Positions 32,884 through 41,663 of a stretch of DNA of 64,000 bases are shown here, piece after piece. The stretch spans positions 1,770,406-1,834,405 of the forward strand of contig NZ_CP151800.1 in the NCBI RefSeq assembly GCF_038449125.1, in the 5' to 3' direction. Source of the stretch: Kosakonia sp. BYX6. Lineage in GTDB: Bacteria > Pseudomonadota > Gammaproteobacteria > Enterobacterales > Enterobacteriaceae. Each line of letters opens with the position of its first letter. The first letter of the stretch is position 1. The position numbers were made by a program, and so were the translations under genes. The notes beneath the pieces are model-generated. The model had not been told where the DNA came from and did not search any database. It saw only the letters and a list, made by a program, of their open reading frames with translations.

Positions 32884-33708
32884 ATGAAAAAGGTCGCGAT
32901 TGTCGGGTTAGGTTGGTTGGGCATGCCGCTGGCGCTGTCTTTAACAGCGCGGGGCTGGCAAGTCACCGGCAGTAAAACCAGCCAGGATGGCGTCGAAGCG
33001 GCGCGCATGTGCGGTATCGAAAGCTATTTGCTGAACCTTGAACCGGAACTGGTGTGTGAAACAGACGATCTGGACGCGTTGATGAATGTCGATGCGCTGG
33101 TGATAACGCTTCCGGCCCGGCGCAGTGGCCCCGATGAAGAGTTTTACCTGCAAGCGATGCAGGAGATTGTCGACAGCGCCCTGGCGTACCGCATTCCGCG
33201 CATTATTTTCACCAGCTCAACTTCGGTGTATGGCAATGCCAGCGGCGTGGTAAAAGAGACGACACCGCGCGAGCCTGTCACCGCCAGCGGTCGCGTATTA
33301 AAGGAGCTGGAAGATTGGCTGCATAATCTGCCCGGTACTTCGGTCGATATTTTGCGCCTTGCAGGATTAGTCGGGCCAGCACGTCATCCGGGGCGTTTTC
33401 TCGCCGGGAAAACCGCGCCGAACGGCCAGCATGGCGTTAACCTGGTGCATCTGGAAGATGTGATTTCCGCCATTACGCTGTTATTGCAGGCACCAAAAGG
33501 CGGGCACATTTATAACCTCTGCGCGCCCGGACACCCTTTGCGCGAAAGCTTCTATCCGCAGATGGCGCGCCAGCTTGGCCTGGTTGAGCCGAATTTCGTC
33601 CAATCCTCGAATCAGGATAAAGGTAAAACTATTGACGGCAGCCGCATTTGTAATGAATTGGGCTTTGAATATCTTTATCCCGATCCGTTACAGATGCCGC
33701 TGGAGTAA
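32884..33708 (+). CDS. yeeZ: YeeZ, NAD(P)-binding epimerase-like protein
   Basis: This protein of 274 residues has a Rossmann motif (KKVAIVGLGWLGMPLALSL), FTSSTSVYGNA and an extended-SDR-like C-terminal half. Length and sequence match E. coli YeeZ, an enzyme-like protein of unknown substrate. ATG 32884 follows AGGGGAGA by 4 bases; an in-frame TTG at 32869 is less likely. In E. coli it also lies next to the his leader, but there yoeB/yefM sit between them; here the gap is only 174 bases. Confidence 0.9.
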   Translation: MKKVAIVGLGWLGMPLALSLTARGWQVTGSKTSQDGVEAARMCGIESYLLNLEPELVCETDDLDALMNVDALVITLPARRSGPDEEFYLQAMQEIVDSALAYRIPRIIFTSSTSVYGNASGVVKETTPREPVTASGRVLKELEDWLHNLPGTSVDILRLAGLVGPARHPGRFLAGKTAPNGQHGVNLVHLEDVISAITLLLQAPKGGHIYNLCAPGHPLRESFYPQMARQLGLVEPNFVQSSNQDKGKTIDGSRICNELGFEYLYPDPLQMPLE

Positions 33709-33714
33709 TTATTT

Positions 33715-33744
33715 TTGACAAAAAATGCTATTAAAATGATTAAT
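33715..33744 (+). promoter_or_regulatory. Candidate promoter ahead of the plaP leader
   Basis: TTGACA (33715-33720) is followed after 18 bases by ATTAAT (33739-33744), starting 7 bases after the yeeZ stop. The -35 is a perfect consensus match; the -10 matches four of six positions. It could drive a small RNA ending at 33896, or an attenuated leader for plaP. Confidence 0.45.
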
Positions 33745-33865
33745 AATCCAGTGATGGCCTAAAAATCAATCAGTTGGGCGCATTAATTCAATGAGCCAAA
33801 GCTCATCGTATTGTCATCGCGCTTCATTCTGTTGCAGAATATGCCGCTGCAAAAAATGAGAAGAG

Positions 33866-33896
33866 TAACCGACGTCAACGCGTCGGTTATTTTTTT
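33866..33896 (+). terminator. Strong terminator hairpin between yeeZ and plaP
   Basis: A perfect 9-bp stem, TAACCGACG (33866-33874) with CGTCGGTTA (33881-33889), has a six-base loop and is followed by seven T. It lies about 150 bases after yeeZ and 150 before plaP. It may end yeeZ mRNA, end a small RNA starting near 33751, or attenuate plaP. The rest of the 33709-34048 gap holds the candidate promoter, this hairpin and the small leader frame at 33997. Confidence 0.8.
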
Positions 33897-33996
33897 ATTG
33901 CAAGCAAAACGTCATTCAATAAAAGAGGCCGGGCTTAGTACCGGATAGATACACATTTAAAAACCGACAGTCGTTGTCGCTGAGGAAAGAACACAA

Positions 33997-34059
33997 ATGG
34001 GGCAATTATTTGCTTTTGCGACGGCATTCGCCGTACTGGGGGATAGCCATGTCGCATAA
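33997..34059 (+). CDS. Possible 20-residue leader peptide overlapping the plaP start
   Basis: The frame reads [20 protein letters not shown] and stops at TAA 34057-34059, so it overlaps the first 11 bases of plaP. GAGGAAAG (33982-33989) is a strong ribosome site 7 bases before ATG 33997. The plaP ribosome site (GGGGGA, 34037-34042) lies inside this frame, an arrangement suited to translational coupling or regulation. Sequence alone does not show that it is translated. Confidence 0.45.
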   Translation: MGQLFAFATAFAVLGDSHVA

Positions 34060-35410
34060 CGTTACTCCAAAAACCTCTCGCGTGGAATTACGTAAGACCC
34101 TTACGCTGATTCCGGTTGTAATGATGGGCCTTGCCTATATGCAGCCGATGACGATGTTCGATACGTTTGGTATCGTCTCCGGCCTGACCGATGGTCATGT
34201 GGCAACCGCATACGCGTTTGCGCTGGTCGCCATTCTCTTTACTGCGCTGAGCTACGGTAAACTGGTTCGCCGTTTCCCGTCTGCTGGCTCCGCGTACACC
34301 TACGCACAGAAATCCATCTCTCCGGCCGTTGGCTTTATGGTGGGTTGGTCATCCCTGCTGGACTATCTGTTCATGCCGATGATCAACATCCTGCTGGCGA
34401 AAATTTACTTTGAAGCGCTGGTACCTTCCGTACCGTCGTGGCTGTTCGTGGTGGCGCTGGTGGCCTTTATGACCATCTCCAACCTGCGCAGCATCAAGAC
34501 CGTGGCGAACTTCAACACCCTGATCGTTATCCTGCAAATGGGCATCGTTGCCGTTATCGTTGGGCTTATCATCTATGGTGTATCTCACGGTGAAGGTGCA
34601 GGTACGCTGGTGAGTTCCCGTCCGTTCTGGTCTGAAGGCGCACACGTCGTGCCGATGATCACCGGTGCGACGATCCTCTGCTTCTCGTTCCTCGGCTTCG
34701 ATGGCATCTCTTCTCTGTCTGAAGAGACCAAAGACGCAGAACGTGTCATTCCGCGCGCTATCTTCCTGACGGCGCTTATCGGCGGGGTGGTATTTATCGC
34801 GGCGTCTTACTTCCTGCAACTGTACTTCCCGGATATCTCTCGCTTTAAAGATCCGGACGCGTCACAGCCAGAAATCATGCTCTACGTCGCAGGGAAAACC
34901 TTCCAGTGGGGCGTGCTGATTTTCTCCAGCGTGACCGTGCTGGCATCCGGCATGGCCGCGCACGCAGGCGTTTCCCGTCTGATGTATGTCATGGGGCGTG
35001 ACGGCGTGTTCCCGACCCGTTTCTTCGGTTACGTACATCCGAAATGGCGTACGCCGGCATGGAACGTTCTGCTGGTTGGCGCTATCGCGCTGCTGGCGAT
35101 CAACTTCGACCTGGTGACCGCAACGGCGCTGATTAATTTCGGTGCGCTGGTGGCGTTCACCTTCGTCAACCTGTCGGTGATTTCCCAGTTCTGGATCCGC
35201 GAAAAGCGCAACAAAACGCTGAAAGATCACTTTAACTACCTGGTTCTGCCGGTGTGCGGCGCGCTGACCGTTGGCGCGCTGTGGGTGAACCTGGAAGAGA
35301 GTTCGATGGTTCTGGGTCTGATCTGGGGCGGTATTGGTCTGGTTTACCTGGCTTGCGTCACCCGCAGCTTCCGTAACCCGGTGCCGCAGTACGAAGACAT
35401 CGCGCAGTAA
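34049..35410 (+). CDS. plaP: Putrescine importer PlaP (APC family)
   Basis: This protein of 453 residues has about 12 membrane segments and the amino acid-polyamine-organocation fold: [16 protein letters not shown] in helix 1, GSAYTYAQ, and [13 protein letters not shown] in helix 6. Length matches E. coli PlaP (YeeF), a proton-linked putrescine importer. ATG 34049 gives [18 protein letters not shown], the expected start; the in-frame extension to 33974 is leader. It is closed by a terminator, so it is a single-gene unit. In E. coli yeeY lies next to it; that gene is absent here. Confidence 0.93.
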   Translation: MSHNVTPKTSRVELRKTLTLIPVVMMGLAYMQPMTMFDTFGIVSGLTDGHVATAYAFALVAILFTALSYGKLVRRFPSAGSAYTYAQKSISPAVGFMVGWSSLLDYLFMPMINILLAKIYFEALVPSVPSWLFVVALVAFMTISNLRSIKTVANFNTLIVILQMGIVAVIVGLIIYGVSHGEGAGTLVSSRPFWSEGAHVVPMITGATILCFSFLGFDGISSLSEETKDAERVIPRAIFLTALIGGVVFIAASYFLQLYFPDISRFKDPDASQPEIMLYVAGKTFQWGVLIFSSVTVLASGMAAHAGVSRLMYVMGRDGVFPTRFFGYVHPKWRTPAWNVLLVGAIALLAINFDLVTATALINFGALVAFTFVNLSVISQFWIREKRNKTLKDHFNYLVLPVCGALTVGALWVNLEESSMVLGLIWGGIGLVYLACVTRSFRNPVPQYEDIAQ

Positions 35411-35433
35411 TCCCTGCTTCCTGCTGCAAATAC

Positions 35434-35463
35434 AAACCGGGGGTTTCACCTCCGGTTTTTTTT
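35434..35463 (+). terminator. Rho-independent terminator after plaP
   Basis: A 10-bp stem, starting AAACCGGGGG (35434-35443) and closing with CCTCCGGTTT (35449-35458), includes one G-T pair, has the loop TTTCA and is followed by T's. It is 24 bases after the plaP stop. Confidence 0.9.
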
Positions 35464-35588
35464 CGCCTTTATTTCGCAATCGGCATGTTAATAACCAAAA
35501 AACCTATATTAGATAATTTAGTTATTGGTTACGGCTAGTTAGCTTGTGAATAATTTGCGATCTGATTTTTTCTGATGTAGTCACGGTT

Positions 35589-36644
35589 ATGTTCTCAATG
35601 ATTGTAAGTGGATTAATTTGCGGCGCGCTGCTGGGGTTTGTTATGCAGCGCGGGCGCTTCTGCCTGACCGGTGGGTTTCGCGATATGTATATCGCGAAAA
35701 ACAACCGCATGTTTTATGCCCTGCTGGTAGCCATCGCCATTCAAAGCGTCGGCGTCTTTGCCTTAATTCAGACCGGGGCGCTGCAATACGATGCCGGTAC
35801 GTTTCCGTGGCTTGGCACCGTGGTGGGCGGCTACATTTTTGGCCTCGGCATTGTCTATGCGGGTGGCTGTGCGACCGGCACATGGTATCGCGCCGGTGAA
35901 GGCTTGATCGGCAGTTGGATTGCGCTGTTTACCTATATGGTGATGAGCGCAGTGATGCGCTCGCCGCACGCGGACGGCCTCAATCACGTGTTGAAAACCT
36001 ACAGCACGGCGCACAACTCCATTGCCGAGACCTTTGGTTTCTCCGTTTGGCCGCTGATCGCGCTGCTGGTCGTCGTCACGTTGTGGTTTGTCGCCAAAGA
36101 GTTGCGTAAACCGAAGCTGAAAGTGGCCTCGCTACCACCGCGCCGTACTGGCCTTGCGCATCTTCTGTTTGAAAAACGCTGGCATCCGTTCGTCACCGCG
36201 GTGTTGATTGGCCTGATCGCACTGCTGGCCTGGCCGCTCAGCGAAGCCACCGGCCGTATGTTTGGTCTGGGTATCACCTCGCCGACGGCGAATATTTTGC
36301 AGTTCCTGGTGGCGGGGCAGAGCAAGTTCCTTAACTGGGGCGTTTTCCTGGTGCTGGGTATCTTCCTCGGTTCGTTTATCGCCGCGAAAGCCAGCCGCGA
36401 GTTCCGCGTGCGTGCGGCGGATGCGCAAACCACCTTGCGTAGCGGTTTTGGCGGCTTGCTAATGGGCGTTGGCGCCAGTATGGCCGGCGGCTGTTCCATC
36501 GGTAACGGCCTTGTGATGACGGCGATGATGACCTGGCAGGGCTGGGTCGGTCTGGTATTTATGATCCTTGGCGTATGGACTGCGTCATGGTTTTTATATG
36601 TTCGCCCACAGCGCAAAGCGAAGCTTGCCGCGGCTGTGGCTTAA
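35589..36644 (+). CDS. yeeE: Thiosulfate transporter TsuA/YeeE
   Basis: This protein of 351 residues is a YeeE/YedE-type membrane protein with about nine or more helices. The paired motifs MQRGRFCLTGGFRD, YAGGCATGTWYRAGEG and MAGGCSIGNGL carry the cysteines that pass thiosulfate through the membrane in TsuA. It imports thiosulfate for cysteine synthesis. yeeD follows after 17 bases and is the matching TusA-like partner. Confidence 0.92.
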   Translation: MFSMIVSGLICGALLGFVMQRGRFCLTGGFRDMYIAKNNRMFYALLVAIAIQSVGVFALIQTGALQYDAGTFPWLGTVVGGYIFGLGIVYAGGCATGTWYRAGEGLIGSWIALFTYMVMSAVMRSPHADGLNHVLKTYSTAHNSIAETFGFSVWPLIALLVVVTLWFVAKELRKPKLKVASLPPRRTGLAHLLFEKRWHPFVTAVLIGLIALLAWPLSEATGRMFGLGITSPTANILQFLVAGQSKFLNWGVFLVLGIFLGSFIAAKASREFRVRAADAQTTLRSGFGGLLMGVGASMAGGCSIGNGLVMTAMMTWQGWVGLVFMILGVWTASWFLYVRPQRKAKLAAAVA

Positions 36645-36661
36645 AACTTACAGGAGCTGTT

Positions 36662-36889
36662 ATGGCTGTGAAAAAACTCGACGTGGTAACGCAGGTTTGC
36701 CCGTTTCCACTGATTGAAGCAAAAGCGGCGCTGGCGGGAATGGCCAGCGGCGATGAACTGGTTATCGAATTCGACTGCACGCAGGCGACCGAAGCCATTC
36801 CGCAGTGGGCCGCAGAAGAGGGCCACACGATCACGGATTACCAGCAGGTTGGCGACGCCGCCTGGAGCATCACCGTTCAGAAGGCGTAA
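36662..36889 (+). CDS. yeeD: TusA-like sulfur carrier YeeD (TsuB)
   Basis: This protein of 75 residues is a TusA-family protein with the signature Cys in VTQVCPFPLIEAKAAL (about residue 13, in a C-P-x-P motif). It works with YeeE in thiosulfate uptake, probably by acting on thiosulfate at the inner face. ATG 36662 has AGGAG 5 bases upstream and gives the E. coli length; the frame extends upstream into yeeE without conservation. Confidence 0.92.
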   Translation: MAVKKLDVVTQVCPFPLIEAKAALAGMASGDELVIEFDCTQATEAIPQWAAEEGHTITDYQQVGDAAWSITVQKA

Positions 36890-36896
36890 GCCGCAT

Positions 36897-36918
36897 GCCC
36901 TCCCATTGATGGGAGGGC
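36897..36918. repeat. Inverted repeat between converging yeeD and sbcB
   Basis: GCCCTCCCAT (36897-36906) and ATGGGAGGGC (36909-36918) form a near-perfect hairpin in the 33-base gap between the convergent genes. No T-run follows on either side, so it may be a weak bidirectional terminator or an mRNA 3'-end structure. Confidence 0.6.
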
Positions 36919-36922
36919 ACTC

Positions 36923-38347
36923 TTAGACGATTTCCTCGGCGTACTGCCAGAGCGCTTTCAACAGCGCCTGCTTTTCACTGTCCCCTTCATACTGTTGGAA
37001 CAGCGCTTGTAGCGCTTCAGCATACTTTTGCAAAAACTCTGGGGTTAAGACGTTGCGGCGATGCTGTAGCCAGCGCTGCTGCTCGTTTTCATCCAGCGTG
37101 CCGGGGAAGTTACGCGCCCGGTAGTTAAACAGCAGTTTCTCGATGCGCCCGTCAGCAAAGGTGATATCCAGCGCGGGCAGGTTGCGCGGTTCGGTTTCCA
37201 GCAGGATTTTCATGGCGGTGCGGTCAGCATCGCTGAAAAAGCCGTTATAGATTTGCGCATCAACATTGTCCGATGGCACAAACGGTTCCGCTTCGGTAAA
37301 GATCGCCAGCACTTTTTCGCGCACTTGCGGGTTGTCACGTAGGATCTGCAAATTATCAAGGCACTGCTGGCGGTCGATGCCCAGCCGCTCGGCATCCTGC
37401 GGGCGCAATGTATTGGCCTGCGCCAGTACCGGGCATTTGTTCAAATGCACCAGCTTGACCGGCACCGCCGCGTTATCACCCAGTTCCGCTTTCGGCGTAT
37501 ACAGCCTTGCACGCAGCGCATCGGCGTCCAGTTCCAGCAACGGCGACATATCCCCGGCAAGATCCACCATAATCACCGCGTTGCGGTTTTCCGGGTGCCA
37601 GGCCAGCGGCGCAACCCAACTGGTGTTGCCGCACCACGCGCCGAACATACCGGACACATGCACCAGCGGCTTCATTTGCGGCACATCAATCAATGCCGCC
37701 AGCTTCTGTTTACTGCGGTGGCTGTAGAGATACTCAAACAGCTTCGGTTGTTTCGTCTTCACCAGTTGCGCCATGGCAATGGTGGCGTACACATCCGCCA
37801 TCGCATCGTGGGCATTGCTGTGTTCAATACCGTTGGCTTTGGTCAGGTGTTCCAGGCGAAAACTCGGCAGGCCATCTTCGTTTTCCGGCCAGTTGATGCC
37901 GTCCGGGCGCAGGGCGTAGCAGGCGCGCATCACATCCAGCAAATCCCAGCGGGAGTTATGGTTTTGCCAGCTCCAGGCGTAGGGATCGTAAAAGTTGCGG
38001 TAGAAGATATTGCGCGTCACTTCGTCGTCAAAACGCACATTGTTGTAACCAAGCACGCAGGTGTTGGGCACGGTAAACAGGTCGTGAATGCGCTTTGCGA
38101 AGGCCGCTTCATTCTCGCCTTTGGCGCGGGCGACTTGCGGCGTAATACCGGTAATCAGCACCGCTTCAGGCTGGGGGAGATAGTCATCCGCCGGTTTGCA
38201 ATAGAACACTTCCGGCTCGCCAATAACATTGAAATCCGCGTCGGTACGCAGCGCGGCGAACTGCGCAGGGCGGTCCAGCGCCGGGCTGGTGCCGAAAGTT
38301 TCATAATCGTGGAAAAGAAAAGTGGGCGTTGCAGCGGAATCAGACAC
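36923..38347 (-). CDS. sbcB: Exodeoxyribonuclease I
   Basis: This protein of 474 residues belongs to the DEDD exonuclease superfamily. The first acidic motif is in FLFHDYETFG at about residues 10-19, the second in LGYNNVRFDDE, and the third in HDAMADVYAT. The C-terminal domains match ExoI. It degrades single-stranded DNA 3'-5' and acts in mismatch repair and recombination. The gene is single and divergent from dacD. Confidence 0.96.
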   Translation of the reverse strand: MSDSAATPTFLFHDYETFGTSPALDRPAQFAALRTDADFNVIGEPEVFYCKPADDYLPQPEAVLITGITPQVARAKGENEAAFAKRIHDLFTVPNTCVLGYNNVRFDDEVTRNIFYRNFYDPYAWSWQNHNSRWDLLDVMRACYALRPDGINWPENEDGLPSFRLEHLTKANGIEHSNAHDAMADVYATIAMAQLVKTKQPKLFEYLYSHRSKQKLAALIDVPQMKPLVHVSGMFGAWCGNTSWVAPLAWHPENRNAVIMVDLAGDMSPLLELDADALRARLYTPKAELGDNAAVPVKLVHLNKCPVLAQANTLRPQDAERLGIDRQQCLDNLQILRDNPQVREKVLAIFTEAEPFVPSDNVDAQIYNGFFSDADRTAMKILLETEPRNLPALDITFADGRIEKLLFNYRARNFPGTLDENEQQRWLQHRRNVLTPEFLQKYAEALQALFQQYEGDSEKQALLKALWQYAEEIV

Positions 38348-38557
38348 CAGTGGCTCATCCTGTCAGAAAATATGGCGACCATGGTAAACCATCGCAGCGA
38401 TTGTGCCGAAGAAAAACCGCGGGCTCTTTCGTGGAACCTCGCAAAAACAGGCTGTTAAAAGCGATGCGTGTCACATTTTTTTGCAATTTAACCAGGTATC
38501 GACACAGGAAGTTCCGTAAAAAGAACGACGATTTTGGATGCTATTGAGGATATTTCA

Positions 38558-39718
38558 TTGAAACGCCGTTTGTTTGCTGCTCCTTTGCTGGCGGTTTGCG
38601 TGAATCACGCGCTGGCCGACGACTTACCTTTTGCCCCACAACCTCCGGCAGTCCAGGCCGGCTCCTGGGTTTTAATGGACTACACCACCGGGCAAATCTT
38701 AACTGCGGGTAATGAGCATCAGCAGCGTAATCCGGCGAGTCTGACCAAACTGATGACCGGTTATGTCGTCGATCGCGCCATCGACAGCCACCGAATCAGC
38801 GCCGATGACGTGGTCACGGTCGGGAAAGATGCCTGGGCGAAGGGGAATCCGGTGTTTGACGGATCGTCGCTGATGTTCCTGAAACCGGGCGATCGCCTGA
38901 CGGTGCGCGATTTGAGCCGTGGCTTGATTGTCGATTCCGGCAACGATGCCTGCGTAGCGCTGGCGGATCATGTCGCGGGCGGGCAGCCGCAATTTGTGGC
39001 GATGATGAATGATTACGTGCAGCAGTTGAACCTGCGCGACAGCCACTTCGAAACAGTGCACGGGCTGGATGCGCCAGGACAACACAGTTCGGCCTATGAT
39101 TTGGCGGTGCTGTCGCGCGCCATCATTCACGGTGAGCCGGATTTCTACCATATGTACAGCGAAAAAAGCCTGACGTGGAACGGCATCACGCAGCAAAACC
39201 GCAACGGCTTGCTGTGGGATAAAAAGCTGAATGTCGACGGGCTGAAAACCGGCCATACCTCCGGCGCGGGCTTCAACCTGATTGCGTCCAGTGTCGACGG
39301 GCAGCGCCGTCTGATTGCGGTGATCATGGGCGCGGATAGCCCGAAAGGCCGCGAAGAGCAGGCGCGTAAACTGCTGCACTGGGGACAGCAAAACTTCGAT
39401 ACCGTGCAGATTCTGCGTAACGGCAAAAAAGTGGGCAGCGAGCGCGTCTGGTACGGCGATAAAGAGAAAGTGGATGTCGGTACCGATCAGGATTACTGGA
39501 TGGTGATGCCGAAAGCGGAAATGCAAAATATCAAAGCCAAATATGTACTGGATAAAAAAGAGCTGGACGCGCCGCTGGCGGCGCATCAGCGGGTGGGTGA
39601 AATCGAGCTTTACGATCGCGACAAAGTGATTGCCCACTGGCCACTGGTGACACTGGAAAGCGTTGGCAAAGGCGGGTGGTTCTCACGTTTGAGCGACTAT
39701 ATCCACCACAAAGCCTGA
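38558..39718 (+). CDS. dacD: D-alanyl-D-alanine carboxypeptidase DacD (PBP6b)
   Basis: This protein of 386 residues is a low-molecular-weight penicillin-binding protein with the three active-site motifs SLTK (about 61-64), SGN (127-129) and KTG (230-232). A signal peptide (KRRLFAAPLLAVCVNHALA) occupies about the first 20 residues, and a C-terminal amphipathic segment (GWFSRLSDYIHHK) should anchor it to the inner membrane. The start is TTG 38558, placed 6 bases after GAGGATA; an ATG nearby is out of frame. It trims peptidoglycan side chains in the periplasm. Confidence 0.93.
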   Translation: MKRRLFAAPLLAVCVNHALADDLPFAPQPPAVQAGSWVLMDYTTGQILTAGNEHQQRNPASLTKLMTGYVVDRAIDSHRISADDVVTVGKDAWAKGNPVFDGSSLMFLKPGDRLTVRDLSRGLIVDSGNDACVALADHVAGGQPQFVAMMNDYVQQLNLRDSHFETVHGLDAPGQHSSAYDLAVLSRAIIHGEPDFYHMYSEKSLTWNGITQQNRNGLLWDKKLNVDGLKTGHTSGAGFNLIASSVDGQRRLIAVIMGADSPKGREEQARKLLHWGQQNFDTVQILRNGKKVGSERVWYGDKEKVDVGTDQDYWMVMPKAEMQNIKAKYVLDKKELDAPLAAHQRVGEIELYDRDKVIAHWPLVTLESVGKGGWFSRLSDYIHHKA

Positions 39719-39727
39719 TACTCCAAT

Positions 39728-39757
39728 GAGCAGACTGGCGAGCCTGCGAGTCTGCTC
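39728..39757. repeat. Inverted repeat after dacD
   Basis: GAGCAGACT (39728-39736) and AGTCTGCTC (39749-39757) form a 9-bp stem 9 bases after the dacD stop. No T-run follows, so it is probably an mRNA 3' structure and not a full Rho-independent terminator. Confidence 0.55.
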
Positions 39758-39802
39758 GCATAATTGACGGGTGCGGCAAGTCTGATGGCCGCCGGGCAGT
39801 TA

Positions 39803-39822
39803 TACTGTATGCACAAACAGTA
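39803..39822 (+). promoter_or_regulatory. LexA (SOS) operator of sbmC
   Basis: TACTGTATGCACAAACAGTA contains CTGT-N8-ACAG and is nearly palindromic, the standard LexA box. It lies 17 bases before the sbmC ATG. sbmC is a known SOS gene, so SOS control is retained here. Confidence 0.92.
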
Positions 39823-39839
39823 ACGGAAAGGAGGTCAGC

Positions 39840-40313
39840 ATGGGCTATAACGTCAAGCAACTTGCAAAACGCCGTATCGCCGGGTTTCATCTGGTCGGGC
39901 CGTGGGATGTGAAAGTCAAACAGGGCTTCGAACAGTTGTCGATGTGGGTACAAAGTAACCAAATCCAGCCGCTGGAGTGGGTGTGTGTCTACTACGATAA
40001 CCCTGACGACGTGCCGCCGGAAAAACTGCGTTGCGATGTGGCGATTACCGTCGATAGCGCGTTTCAGATCCCCGCCAATAGCGAAGGGGTGCTCACTACC
40101 GAAATACCGGGTGGTCAGTACGCGGTGGCGATGGCGCGGGTTTACAACGAGGAGTTTGAAGCCTGCTGGGATCTCTTTTTCGACGAGTTGCTAAGCGATC
40201 AATCCTCGCAAATCGCCGCTGGCCCCTGTTTTGAGGTTTACCACAATGACGGGCAAAGCGACGGCTACTGGGAAATCGAAATGCATATTCCCGTCGAGCC
40301 GAAAGTGCTTTAA
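39840..40313 (+). CDS. sbmC: DNA gyrase inhibitor SbmC (GyrI)
   Basis: This protein of 157 residues belongs to the GyrI-like/SOUL-type ligand-binding family, with [23 protein letters not shown] and [10 protein letters not shown] near the middle. It binds gyrase and protects against toxins such as microcin B17. AAAGGAGG (39827-39834) precedes ATG 39840, and the LexA box lies directly upstream. A terminator follows after 13 bases. Confidence 0.94.
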   Translation: MGYNVKQLAKRRIAGFHLVGPWDVKVKQGFEQLSMWVQSNQIQPLEWVCVYYDNPDDVPPEKLRCDVAITVDSAFQIPANSEGVLTTEIPGGQYAVAMARVYNEEFEACWDLFFDELLSDQSSQIAAGPCFEVYHNDGQSDGYWEIEMHIPVEPKVL

Positions 40314-40326
40314 GGGCTGAACCGGT

Positions 40327-40366
40327 AAAAAGAGGCCGCAGAAACGGTCTGTTGGCCTCTTTTTTT
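40327..40366 (+). terminator. Rho-independent terminator after sbmC
   Basis: AAAAAGAGGCC (40327-40337) pairs with GGCCTCTTTTT (40354-40364) around a 16-base loop, followed by further T. It separates sbmC from yeeA. Confidence 0.85.
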
Positions 40367-40438
40367 GTCCTGGACACGGGGTTGTGCCAGAAAATATCGC
40401 TACAATTGCGCCTTTCGTTTTTAACCTGGAGAGCAGGT

Positions 40439-41497
40439 GTGCGTCGCGACAAGTCACTCAGTCCTTTCGAAATTCGTCTTTACCGGCATTACCGCATTGT
40501 GCATGGCGTGCGCATTGCACTGGCGTTTGTGCTGACCTTTTTGCTTATTCGCCTGCTGGATGTGCCAGAAGGAACCTGGCCGTTGATCACGCTGGTGGTG
40601 TTGATGGGGCCTATCTCTTTTTGGGGAAACGTTGTACCACGTGCCTTTGAGCGCATTGGCGGCACGATTTTCGGGGCCGCGTTGGGGCTGGTGGCGCTAC
40701 GAATCGAACTGATTTCATTGCCTGTTATGCTGTTGTGGTGTGCGGCGGCCATGTTTATGTGTGGCTGGCTGGCATTGGGTAAAAAGCCGTATCAGGCGCT
40801 GATTATCGGTGTGACGCTCTGCGTGGTGGTTGGCGCGCCCACCGGTGATATGCACACCGCGCTGTGGCGAAGCGGCGATGTGATCATCGGTTCACTGCTG
40901 GCGATGCTGTTCACCGGCATCTGGCCGCAACGCGCGTTTCTGCACTGGCGTATTCAAATGGCTAATTACGTCACCGCTTTCAATCGCGTTTACCAGGCGG
41001 GGTTCTCGCGCAATCTGGTGGAGCGGCCGCATTTGGAAAAGCATCTGCAAAAAATGCTCACTGATGTGGTGAAGATGCGTCCGCTCATTACACCCGTCTG
41101 CAAAGAGACGCATGTTCAGCGCGCGATTTTTGAGGCCATCCAGACCGTGAGCCGCAATATGGTGTGCATGTTGGAACTGCAAATCAACGCGCACTGGAGC
41201 TCACGCGCCAGCCATTTTGTGATGATCAACGCCAATACGTTGCGGGAGACGCAGCAGATGACCCAGCAAACGTTATTGACCATCGCCCATGCGCTGTACG
41301 AAGGTAACCCGCAGCCGATACTGGCGAACACGGAAAAGCTGAACGACATCATGGCGGAACTGCGCCAGTTGATTAGCGAGCACAAAGGGGATCCACTGAC
41401 GGAAACGCCGATCCACGGTTATGTCTGGTTAAGTATGGAGCTGGCGCGCCAGCTTGAGTTGCTGTCGCATTTGATCTGCCGGGCGCTGCGCAAATAA
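40439..41497 (+). CDS. yeeA: YeeA, FUSC-type inner-membrane protein
   Basis: This 352-residue protein is a short member of the fusaric-acid-resistance/aromatic-exporter (FUSC) family. The N-terminal half has about five to six membrane helices (IALAFVLTFLLIRLL, TWPLITLVVLMGPISFW and others) and the C-terminal half is cytoplasmic. Length equals E. coli YeeA if GTG 40439 (VRRDKSLSPFEIRLYRHYR) is the start; the longer frame begins before the sbmC terminator's end and is unlikely. Function is not established. AGAGCAGG precedes the GTG. Confidence 0.87.
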   Translation: MRRDKSLSPFEIRLYRHYRIVHGVRIALAFVLTFLLIRLLDVPEGTWPLITLVVLMGPISFWGNVVPRAFERIGGTIFGAALGLVALRIELISLPVMLLWCAAAMFMCGWLALGKKPYQALIIGVTLCVVVGAPTGDMHTALWRSGDVIIGSLLAMLFTGIWPQRAFLHWRIQMANYVTAFNRVYQAGFSRNLVERPHLEKHLQKMLTDVVKMRPLITPVCKETHVQRAIFEAIQTVSRNMVCMLELQINAHWSSRASHFVMINANTLRETQQMTQQTLLTIAHALYEGNPQPILANTEKLNDIMAELRQLISEHKGDPLTETPIHGYVWLSMELARQLELLSHLICRALRK

Positions 41498-41663
41498 ACA
41501 ACGGATAACCGCATGCTACTGTCGGGTTGTTTCGATTCAGCCGCGTTTGCGGTTATGATAGCCAGCAGGAAAACTTATTGTCATATGCAATTGCTTTGGG
41601 TAGGTTTGCCACTCAGGTAGTTGCGTTAACGAATCCGTATCTCAAATAATCAGGGGTGTGAAA

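Noticed and set aside
37445-38458. A 337-codon plus-strand open frame opposite sbcB
   Set aside because: It overlaps the whole N-terminal part of exonuclease I and shows only reverse-strand codon bias.
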